A stretch of DNA of 64,000 nt. It comes from UBA4782 sp034429195. GTDB taxonomy: Bacteria; Chloroflexota; Anaerolineae; Anaerolineales; Anaerolineaceae. The notes beneath the pieces were generated by a model. That model did no database searches. It was not told the origin of the DNA and was given only the letters and a program-made list of their open reading frames with translations. The stretch covers positions 62,001-126,000 of the forward strand of contig DAOUGQ010000010.1 of NCBI GenBank assembly GCA_034429195.1, written 5' to 3'. Positions within the stretch are counted from its first letter, which is position 1. The number at the start of each line of letters is the position of its first letter. Below are positions 57,523 to 64,000 of the stretch, piece after piece. The translations under genes were made by a program, and so were the position numbers.

Positions 57523-58890
57523 CTATGAGTTTACTACCGGGGCATCAGTGGTTGGCTTTGGTCCATTCTTCTTGCCAAATCCATACTTTTCAGCTTTTAA
57601 GAAACCCCATTCTACCGTTCCCAACAGCCCCTGGGGGCGAATAAGCATCAGCATCAGCAATGTTATCGGGTAAAGCACATACCGCCAGGTTGGAGCTTCG
57701 GTGCCCATTTGACTTAACAATACACGAAGCAATCCTTCAAGGAAGAAGATCCACCCGAAGGATGCGGCGATAGTACCCGTCATACTGCCTAAACCACCAA
57801 ATACCACAATAATCAGTGGGTTGAATCCAACCAGAAAGTCAAATGTACCCGGGCTGAGAAAACCTATGTAATGTGCGTAAACTGCTCCACCAACTCCAGC
57901 AAAAAAGCTGCCGATGACAAATGAAAGCAGTTTATTATTAGCAACATCGATCCCCATGGCTTTGGCTGCAGTTTCATCTTCACGCACCGACATAATGGCA
58001 CGACCCGTACTAGATCGGATAAGATTTCGCAGAATGATGATCACCAACACCATGAAGAAAAATGCCCAGAACCAGGTGGTCAGTTTTGGTATACCGATCA
58101 TTCCACGTCCACCTTTCATTTCAGGGAATGGGAGAATGGTATCTGAGTTGACCATAAGGGTATTCACAACAATTGTGAAACCCAGGGTAGCAATACCAAA
58201 GTAATCACTGCCCAAAGTGAGTACGGGTAAGCCAAACAAGAAGCTTACTTCAGCGGCAAAGACACCTGCAAAGACCACTGCAAAGAAAAATACCACCTGA
58301 ATAGCCACTTTGGAATTCAAGACACCTGGTTCACTAATGGTTCCTAACAGTGGCGACAGTAACGGATTGATGAGATTACCAATCAGGATTGCCAGTGCAC
58401 CTGCTACCACTACACCAATGATATAAAAGGTAAATGCTGAAAGGACCGGAATGCCTCTCAGGCGCTTCAGGAATTTACCAATTCCCCAGATAGCCAACCC
58501 GGCAAAAATGGTACCCAGACCAACCACAAACAAACCACGTGCATCACCGTTCGTCCAGCGGAAAGTGATATCTGCTGCACAGTAAGCACCAATGCCGTAA
58601 AAACCCCATTGACCAAGACTGAATTGACCGTTGAAGCCATAGATCAGATTCAAGCCCAGAGCAACCATGGTCATGGTACATGCCTGGAACAAGAGGCCCT
58701 GGTCAAAATTATTAAGAAGCTGAAAATCTCCAAATTTCGTTAGAGCCAGCTGGACTATACCAAACGCCACAATTACACCAACAATTTTGACCCACTTTTT
58801 TGAATGCCCCATTGCCCATAACAAGCCATACAGGTATCCGAGCAATGCTCCAATTTTGACTAACGACCCGAGAATAAATTCGATTCCCAT
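57523..58890 (-). CDS. livM: Branched-chain amino acid ABC transporter permease, LivM type
   Basis: A 455-residue membrane permease with about ten hydrophobic spans, somewhat longer than usual because of an extra N-terminal pair and an insert (about residues 120-180). Family regions include FNGQFSLGQWGFYGIGAYCAA, VREDETAAKAMGIDVANNKLLSFVIGSFFAGVGGAVYAHY and VVFGGLGSMTGTIAASFGW. GGAGA precedes the ATG. It pairs with LivH to form the pore. Confidence 0.93.
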   Translation of the reverse strand: MGIEFILGSLVKIGALLGYLYGLLWAMGHSKKWVKIVGVIVAFGIVQLALTKFGDFQLLNNFDQGLLFQACTMTMVALGLNLIYGFNGQFSLGQWGFYGIGAYCAADITFRWTNGDARGLFVVGLGTIFAGLAIWGIGKFLKRLRGIPVLSAFTFYIIGVVVAGALAILIGNLINPLLSPLLGTISEPGVLNSKVAIQVVFFFAVVFAGVFAAEVSFLFGLPVLTLGSDYFGIATLGFTIVVNTLMVNSDTILPFPEMKGGRGMIGIPKLTTWFWAFFFMVLVIIILRNLIRSSTGRAIMSVREDETAAKAMGIDVANNKLLSFVIGSFFAGVGGAVYAHYIGFLSPGTFDFLVGFNPLIIVVFGGLGSMTGTIAASFGWIFFLEGLLRVLLSQMGTEAPTWRYVLYPITLLMLMLIRPQGLLGTVEWGFLKAEKYGFGKKNGPKPTTDAPVVNS

Positions 58891-58898
58891 AGTATCTC

Positions 58899-60023
58899 CT
58901 ATGCCTTTTCTTTCTCAGGTTCACCAAATAGACCAGTTGGGCGGATCAATAGAACAATGATCAAGATTGTGAAAGCAACTGCATCGCGCATCGGGGTCGA
59001 AATGTACCCCATTGTCATTGCTTCAGCCTGACCCATGATCAAGGCTCCCACAAAAGCACCAGGTATACTTCCAATCCCACCCAACACCGCTGCCACAAAG
59101 GCTTTTAAACCCGGTAAAATGCCAAGCTGAGTCCAGATGGAGCTATAAGCAATTGCATAAAGCACGCCTCCCAGCCCAGCAAAAGCAGCGCCAATGGCGA
59201 ATGTGAAGGAAATGATTCCATCCACGTTGATACCCATTAACCTGGCAGTTGGTTTATCAAAGGATGTTGCCCGCATGGCGATACCAATTTTTGTTCTATG
59301 AACCAAAAACTGTAGGAATATCTGCACAAGAATTGAAGCCGCAACAATAATAATAAAAATGTTTGAAAAAGTAATGCTACCTGCAGGTGCTTCTACACCT
59401 GGTTTTAAGAGATGCACTCCGTCTTTTATGTACCATGCAACTACTTCGAAAGGTCGTTCATAAGGAATGAATCGAGGAGAATAAACAAAATTAAGGGCAC
59501 CAAAGAATTCCAGGAAGAATGATATACCAATTGCAGTGATCAAAGCAGCAATTCTAGGTGCATCGCGTAATGGCTTATAAGCAACACGCTCTATGGTTAT
59601 CGCTAGTACAGTACAAACCAACATGGATAAAAGAATAACGGTGATCGAACCGATGACTTCTACTAATGACCTTGGCATATTTGGGAAAACCGACATTGGC
59701 CATAAATGAAGATTGAATCTGGTAACGGCATAGAAGCTCGTAAATGCTCCAACCATGAACACATCACCATGTGCAAAATTGATAAGTTTTACTATGCCAT
59801 AAACCATGGTGTAGCCTAAAGCAATAAGAGCGTAGACAAAACCAAGCTGCAACCCACTTAAAATAATTTGAATAAACAGGCTGGGATCATCAATCAGGTT
59901 CTTGATGAGGATGTATGCAACTGCTATGGTAAGGAGAAGCAAAAAGCCTTTTCCCACCCAATCGAGTGGTGGTTTTTTGCTTTTAATCGGTTTGCTTGTT
60001 GGACTTAATGATAGTTTTCGCAT
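58899..60023 (-). CDS. livH: Branched-chain amino acid ABC transporter permease, LivH type
   Basis: A 374-residue permease with about eight to nine spans and a basic N-terminal extension (about 30 residues, MRKLSLSPTSKPIKSKKPP). YALIALGYTMVYGIVKLINFAHGDVFMVGAF and SFDKPTARLMGINVDGIISFTFAIGAAFAGLGGVLYAI, plus AFVAAVLGGIGSIPGAFVGALIMGQAEAM, are characteristic. It lies 8 bases before livM and 80 bases after the binding-protein gene, across a strong hairpin. Confidence 0.94.
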   Translation of the reverse strand: MRKLSLSPTSKPIKSKKPPLDWVGKGFLLLLTIAVAYILIKNLIDDPSLFIQIILSGLQLGFVYALIALGYTMVYGIVKLINFAHGDVFMVGAFTSFYAVTRFNLHLWPMSVFPNMPRSLVEVIGSITVILLSMLVCTVLAITIERVAYKPLRDAPRIAALITAIGISFFLEFFGALNFVYSPRFIPYERPFEVVAWYIKDGVHLLKPGVEAPAGSITFSNIFIIIVAASILVQIFLQFLVHRTKIGIAMRATSFDKPTARLMGINVDGIISFTFAIGAAFAGLGGVLYAIAYSSIWTQLGILPGLKAFVAAVLGGIGSIPGAFVGALIMGQAEAMTMGYISTPMRDAVAFTILIIVLLIRPTGLFGEPEKEKA

Positions 60024-60056
60024 ATTTTTTCCTGGTAAATGAAAGGATACTTAATT

Positions 60057-60083
60057 GTGGAGGATGACAATGTCATCCTCCAC
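60057..60083 (-). terminator. Hairpin after the LivJ/K-type binding-protein gene
   Basis: GTGGAGGATGACA (60057-60069) and TGTCATCCTCCAC (60071-60083) make a near-perfect stem directly after the binding-protein gene. It parallels the hairpin in the sugar ABC operon and likely lowers expression of the permease genes relative to the binding protein. Confidence 0.75.
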
Positions 60084-60103
60084 GTAAAAACTATATGGAA
60101 AAC

Positions 60104-61273
60104 CTATGGGATGATCTGTTTGAAGAACTCAACCTGTCCATTCGTCACATGATTGATAAAGACAGGTTTTACTGGAGTATGGAACGCATCGAATGTGATC
60201 GTCCCAGATACAACTTCGAAAGTACCAGAAGCCATTGTGTCTTTTACTTTCGCTGGATCATCTACACCAGCTTTTTCAATTGAATCAAACAGAATATTTG
60301 CAGCGTCATAAGCCAGAGCAGCCAAAGCATCAGGTGGGCGTGGGTTGCCTTTATCATCTTTGTACTTCTCGCTATAGGTTGTTACGAAGTTCTGCACAAT
60401 TGCACGATCTTCTGCTGGAGAATAGTGGTTGGTAAAGTAGCCACCATCTGCTGCTGCGGGATCAAGGTCTGGAGAATCCCAACCATCTCCACCCATGAAC
60501 GGAGCGGTAATACCTTTTTCCTTCGCTTGTTTTGTTACCAGGTTGACGATGTTGTAGTAGTCTGGAAGGTAAACCATGTCAGGCTTTGCATCAGCTACTT
60601 TTGCGAGGATAGCTGAAAAATCGGTGTCTTTTGCTGTGTAAGTTTCTTTACCAACGATCGTTCCGCCGCCTTCAACAAAATACTTTTCGAAGTATTCTGA
60701 GAGGCCTTTCACATAGTCATTTGATTGGTCAAACAGGATAAAAGCAGTCTTTGCCTTCAGATCATTAAGCGCGAATTGTGCGCCTACCTTTCCCTGAGTG
60801 TCATCGTTAAAGCACGCTACGAAAGTATAGGGTTTGACATTACCAGCTGCATCTCTTACAACACTTGGGTTAGTTGATGTAGAGCTGATCTGCAGAACAC
60901 CTTTTGCGTTGGCGATTTCAGAAACCGGGATGGAGGCTTTTGAACAGACTTCTCCAATGATGTAGTGAACACCATCCTGGTCAATTACCTTGTTGGCAGC
61001 ATTTACTGCAGGATCAGGAGTACATTGGCTATCTTCAACAATTGGAACGATTTTCATACCAAGCACACCACCCTTGGCATTCCGTTCTTCAACTGCCTGA
61101 AGCACACCATCACGTGTTGATACACCAAAAGTTGGCACTGGACCCGACAAAGGAGCAAGAATTGCGATTTTCAATTCTTTCTGCGCCTCTGTAGCTGTTT
61201 CGCCTGAAGGCTTACAGGCAGTCAACAGTATGATAGCGATGATCACTATCGATACTAATCTTAACTTTTTCAT
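60104..61273 (-). CDS. Branched-chain amino acid-type ABC transporter substrate-binding lipoprotein
   Basis: A 389-residue binding protein of the LivJ/K (Peripla_BP_6) family. The signal peptide ends in the lipobox ILLTAC with the lipidated cysteine at residue 20. Family pattern: LKIAILAPLSGPVPTFGVSTRDGVLQAVEERNAKGGVLG, HYIIGEVCSKASIPVSEIANAKGVLQISSTSTNP, FIRPLFDQSN-like FILFDQSNDYVKGLSEYF, and MGGDGWDSPDL. GGAGGAGATC precedes the ATG. First gene of the transporter operon, with its own promoter. Ligand may be an amino acid or another small amide. Confidence 0.93.
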   Translation of the reverse strand: MKKLRLVSIVIIAIILLTACKPSGETATEAQKELKIAILAPLSGPVPTFGVSTRDGVLQAVEERNAKGGVLGMKIVPIVEDSQCTPDPAVNAANKVIDQDGVHYIIGEVCSKASIPVSEIANAKGVLQISSTSTNPSVVRDAAGNVKPYTFVACFNDDTQGKVGAQFALNDLKAKTAFILFDQSNDYVKGLSEYFEKYFVEGGGTIVGKETYTAKDTDFSAILAKVADAKPDMVYLPDYYNIVNLVTKQAKEKGITAPFMGGDGWDSPDLDPAAADGGYFTNHYSPAEDRAIVQNFVTTYSEKYKDDKGNPRPPDALAALAYDAANILFDSIEKAGVDDPAKVKDTMASGTFEVVSGTITFDAFHTPVKPVFINHVTNGQVEFFKQIIP

Positions 61274-61483
61274 CGTGGATCTCCTCCGTTTTTTTAGTTT
61301 GGCGAATGTGTTAATACTACTGGTAAGCTACGGTTGCTCATTCCGGCTTACAATTTTTAATATATATAATAAATGAACCACCTCCTTTATCCTAAAATGG
61401 ATTTCACTGGTAAATAAATTGATAAAGATAGTGAAAAAGGGTAAATATTCTTGATGTATGGTAGATTGTTGAATTAATTTGTT

Positions 61484-61512
61484 ACTATACTGGAAAGAAA
61501 AGGAACTGTCAA
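61484..61512 (-). promoter_or_regulatory. Promoter of the liv operon
   Basis: Minus strand TTGACA (61507-61512), 17 bp, TATAGT (61484-61489). Confidence 0.7.
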
Positions 61513-61534
61513 GTATTTAATAGAGATTTATTTC

Positions 61535-61564
61535 TTGACAATTAAGAAATTTATATAGTAAAAT
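61535..61564 (+). promoter_or_regulatory. Promoter of the small membrane protein gene
   Basis: TTGACA (61535-61540), 18 bp, TAAAAT (61559-61564), 43 bases before the TTG start at 61607. Confidence 0.65.
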
Positions 61565-61606
61565 TATTTTTTAATATCCAAAAAACTACAGTTCAAGGAG
61601 GCAGTC

Positions 61607-62011
61607 TTGCGTCGGCTTTTTTCAAATTCAAAAGTCGTAACAATTGCATTAATTCTTCAGTTTATTCCACTGCTCATGCTGCCCCCATCATCATACTCTT
61701 TATCGACACAAGAATGGTGGTTGCCCTTATTACTGGCCGTATTTGCGTTAGTGGCAGTAATCCAGGTTACTATCCGGCATAGTCAGGCATTATGGCCTTG
61801 GTACCTTATTTCCTTTTCTCAAGGATTCAATATCATAAGCCGTCTCATGCTGTTGATGCCTCACGCCACTTACAACTCAAATGGTGCTCAGGTATTTAAC
61901 ACTCTTTATTTTTGCCTATCTGTTACATCGATGTTATTGTCTGCTTTGATCATCTGGATGTGTGATCTCCCTGAAGTAAGAAATACCTACCTCCGGGCAC
62001 AAACTTCTTAA
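61607..62011 (+). CDS. Small four-span membrane protein, function unknown
   Basis: A 134-residue protein with four likely transmembrane segments (about residues 11-30, 38-56, 64-85 and 96-117) and a short basic N-terminus. It starts with TTG, 5 bases after a strong AAGGAGG, under a good promoter. I recognise no family. The N-termini of the third and fourth spans carry aromatic residues (WPWYLISF). It is followed by a hairpin and then an FAD oxidoreductase gene; a functional link is not shown. Confidence 0.65.
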   Translation: MRRLFSNSKVVTIALILQFIPLLMLPPSSYSLSTQEWWLPLLLAVFALVAVIQVTIRHSQALWPWYLISFSQGFNIISRLMLLMPHATYNSNGAQVFNTLYFCLSVTSMLLSALIIWMCDLPEVRNTYLRAQTS

Positions 62012-62022
62012 TTCATTCGATC

Positions 62023-62050
62023 GGCGAGGATAACCTCGCCAATTTGCTTT
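62023..62050 (+). terminator. Terminator after the small membrane protein gene
   Basis: GGCGAGG (62023-62029) and CCTCGCC (62034-62040) form a stem with an ATAA loop, then AATTTGCTTTT. Confidence 0.7.
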
Positions 62051-62138
62051 TAACTCATTTTGGTATGACAATTCATTAACAAATAAATAATCTGGCGGTT
62101 CGACCAAGATTTATATATCATCGTTTTGGAGGTACCCA

Positions 62139-63470
62139 ATGGCGCGATCTTTCAATGCAGATGTGCTGATTGTGGGTGCAGGTCCTACTGGTTCATACCT
62201 GGGGTGGCAACTGGCTCAATCTGGTTGTGATGTCTTGCTGCTTGAGGCTTTACCTCTAAAAAATGTAGGCACCCATATCGAGGTCGTACATATTGACCAA
62301 ATCCGTTTCGATGAGTTTGAAATTCCCCATCCTCTTCCTCCAGAAAAATTACATTTGGTGCCTGCCAACAAAGTATGGGCAGTAGATGGCAGCAGCTATT
62401 TCAATGTGCAATACCCATTTTATGTCGTTAACCTGCCCGCTTTTGTGCAACGATTACATGGGTATATCCGCCAATCAGGGGGTAGGATTGTTGAAAATGC
62501 TCAGGTAAATGGCACCATTATGAAAGAAGGTTTCTGCTGCGGAGTTAGTGGGATCTGTGCGGGTGAACCTTTTGAAGCACATGCAAAAATTACTATAGAT
62601 GCTTCAGGAATTACCGGTGCTGTACGAACACATTTACCAGATGATTTTGGTGTAGAGAATTGCCCGGTTCCACCAGAGCAAACCTTCTTTTGTGCTCTAG
62701 AATTGCGGGATCAAATCCCTTCAGGTTTTCCAACGGATAATAATACCTTTCTTGGCGCACCAGGCTTTTGGAACAAGTCTTACGGAGATGGTGTCATCCT
62801 TGGCATCATTGCCCCCGGTAGCATAGAAGCTGCTTGGAATGCACTAACTCTGTGGCGGGAATCAACCTACGGCGACCCTGGCCGATTGGTAGCAAAAAGA
62901 GCAGGATGCTCACCTTACCGGCGTGCCCCAGCTTCTTATGTGGGAAATGGTTTTGCTGGCGTGGGCGATAGTGTTTACCAAAATAAAGCCTTCTCTGGTG
63001 AAGGCATCACCAGTGGATTCACAGCATGTAAAATTGCCAAAGAAGTTATTTTAGAAGCCTTCAAGAAAAATGATGTAAGCTTGAAAGGATTATGGGATTA
63101 CAACGTACGTTATTTTCGCAGCCAGGGAGCAAAATTCGCAGGGGTTATGGTTTTCTTGTTTCCGGTAAATAGTCTACCAAAGAATGAAATTGATTTTCTA
63201 TATCAACGTAAGATCATCTTTTGTGCAGAAGATTATGAATATCTTAATTTAAATTATGAATTTAATCTCCCTCCTGAACGATGGGAAACCATTTGCCAGC
63301 AATTGAAGAAAGGTGTACAAGAAGGTAAATTCTCGGAGAATAGCTATCAAAGGATGAATTCTTTATATAGCTATTCTGCCCAAATGAAAGCACATTATCT
63401 TACCTACCCTGAAACTCCCGAAAACTTACCCGAATGGAGCACAATTACCAGGAATCTATGGGGATATTAG
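62139..63470 (+). CDS. FAD-dependent oxidoreductase of the geranylgeranyl reductase family
   Basis: A 443-residue flavoprotein. The FAD-binding motif is ADVLIVGAGPTGSYLGWQLAQSGCDVLLLE, and DASGITGAVRTHLP and the GD motif in GFAGVGDSVYQNKAFSGEGITSGFTACKIAKEV complete the group A flavin monooxygenase/geranylgeranyl reductase pattern. Such enzymes reduce isoprenoid double bonds or hydroxylate substrates; the substrate here is open. GGAGG precedes the ATG. It is 8 bases before the GxGYxYP gene, so both are in one operon. Confidence 0.85.
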   Translation: MARSFNADVLIVGAGPTGSYLGWQLAQSGCDVLLLEALPLKNVGTHIEVVHIDQIRFDEFEIPHPLPPEKLHLVPANKVWAVDGSSYFNVQYPFYVVNLPAFVQRLHGYIRQSGGRIVENAQVNGTIMKEGFCCGVSGICAGEPFEAHAKITIDASGITGAVRTHLPDDFGVENCPVPPEQTFFCALELRDQIPSGFPTDNNTFLGAPGFWNKSYGDGVILGIIAPGSIEAAWNALTLWRESTYGDPGRLVAKRAGCSPYRRAPASYVGNGFAGVGDSVYQNKAFSGEGITSGFTACKIAKEVILEAFKKNDVSLKGLWDYNVRYFRSQGAKFAGVMVFLFPVNSLPKNEIDFLYQRKIIFCAEDYEYLNLNYEFNLPPERWETICQQLKKGVQEGKFSENSYQRMNSLYSYSAQMKAHYLTYPETPENLPEWSTITRNLWGY

Positions 63471-63478
63471 GAATAACC

Positions 63479-64000
63479 ATGGCGGACTCCTATCGAATTA
63501 CCGTTTTAGATGTCAGTGAAATGCCTTATGCAGACCGGGTAACTGCCACAAGCCTTCAAGGATTAGCAAACCGTGAACGACTATCTTTGTTTCTTGATTA
63601 TGGAATATATGATGATCCTGAATCTCGAAAAACCAATGAAAATTTCATCTCCGAGGATCTGTGGAGTGGAAAATTCAGGGATTTTCTAGGGAGGCAGGAT
63701 AGGCTTAATCTGGATGCCTATGAACAAATATACCCAATCGAGGAAAAGAATGTGGACAATCTGGAGCAAGTCATCGAACAATTCTTACCGATTATTAAAG
63801 GATTTGTAGTATGGGATCCCGATCTGGAAGACAGCATCAATATTGCGATCATGCTTTCCAGCCTCGAGAATTTGCTTCCTGTCAGTCCAGAATATCTTGA
63901 TCGAGTGAAACAGTTCGATTTGCCCATTCAATATGACCTGCGCGGTCGCTGGAATGATCGTATTGCGTTGTATTCTTGGGCAATGGAAAATCTTTTTCCA
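63479..64000 (+). CDS. GxGYxYP-family putative glycoside hydrolase, N-terminal part
   Basis: The frame is open from the ATG at 63479 to the window edge, 174 codons. Residues 1-170 (YRITVLDVSEMPYADRVTATSLQGLANRERLSLFLDYGIYDD, then LNLDAYEQIYPIEEKNVDNLEQVIEQFLPIIKGFVVWDPDLEDSINIAIMLSSLENLLPVSPEYL) match the N-terminal domain of GxGYxYP proteins, a predicted carbohydrate-active group with few studied members. No signal peptide is seen at this start. It lies 8 bases after an FAD oxidoreductase gene. Confidence 0.7.
   Translation, partial: MADSYRITVLDVSEMPYADRVTATSLQGLANRERLSLFLDYGIYDDPESRKTNENFISEDLWSGKFRDFLGRQDRLNLDAYEQIYPIEEKNVDNLEQVIEQFLPIIKGFVVWDPDLEDSINIAIMLSSLENLLPVSPEYLDRVKQFDLPIQYDLRGRWNDRIALYSWAMENLFP

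Larger units (their letters stand above)
61274..61606. other. Divergent control region between the liv operon and the 61607 gene
   Basis: About 330 bases hold two promoters pointing apart (61484-61512 minus and 61535-61564 plus) and no gene. The liv leader is about 200 bases long and AT-rich; no known riboswitch was seen. Confidence 0.55.

Noticed and set aside
1..64000. tRNA, rRNA, insertion sequence and prophage genes
   Set aside because: None was seen by eye on either strand; no terminal inverted repeats flanking a transposase and no cloverleaf candidates.

Overview
The window looks like the chromosome of a strict anaerobe with moderate GC content, most probably a member of the Chloroflexota (Anaerolineae-like). 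This is an inference from gene content and style: a one-piece pyruvate:ferredoxin oxidoreductase, a tungsten/molybdenum aldehyde:ferredoxin oxidoreductase, lipoproteins with a Thr/Glu/Ala-rich linker after the lipobox, a short EF-Ts, a LexA-type SOS box of GAAC-N4-GTTC form, and uroporphyrinogen-decarboxylase-like and GxGYxYP proteins. No rRNA, tRNA, CRISPR, insertion sequence or phage gene is visible.

Layout. 1-5.2 kb: a truncated FAD oxidoreductase, a GntR/FCD regulator and divergent nifJ, with two related palindromes over their promoters. 5.3-13 kb: an ECF sigma factor cassette with a membrane protein and a lipoprotein, more small lipoproteins, and two membrane-anchored alpha/beta hydrolases. 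13-21 kb: a possible small RNA, rsgA with an RNHCP protein, a beta-lactamase-like serine hydrolase, a diguanylate cyclase, and a sugar methyltransferase with a glycosyltransferase-like protein. 21-27 kb: core genes rpsB-tsf-pyrH and a T-box-controlled pheS-pheT.

27.7-52 kb is a catabolic region. It holds DeoR and BtpA/SgcQ proteins, an SRPBCC protein, a long structured leader before an aldehyde:ferredoxin oxidoreductase, two MoaD-like proteins, a 3-hydroxyisobutyrate-dehydrogenase-family enzyme, DhaK/DhaL, a DUF4867 protein, an FGGY kinase with a ribose-type ABC transporter, a SorC regulator heading a TPP-dependent E1alpha-E1beta-E2 dehydrogenase, a UroD-like protein, a second FGGY kinase and an M29 aminopeptidase. 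The genes fit uptake and phosphorylation of a small sugar or polyol, with cleavage to acyl-CoA and aldehyde and ferredoxin-linked aldehyde oxidation. The substrate cannot be read from the sequence.

52-64 kb: a lysine 2,3-aminomutase operon divergent from lexA, a complete branched-chain amino-acid-type ABC transporter, and a group starting with a small membrane protein, a geranylgeranyl-reductase-like FAD protein and a truncated GxGYxYP protein. Both ABC operons carry a strong hairpin just after the binding-protein gene, which probably sets its excess over the permease genes.
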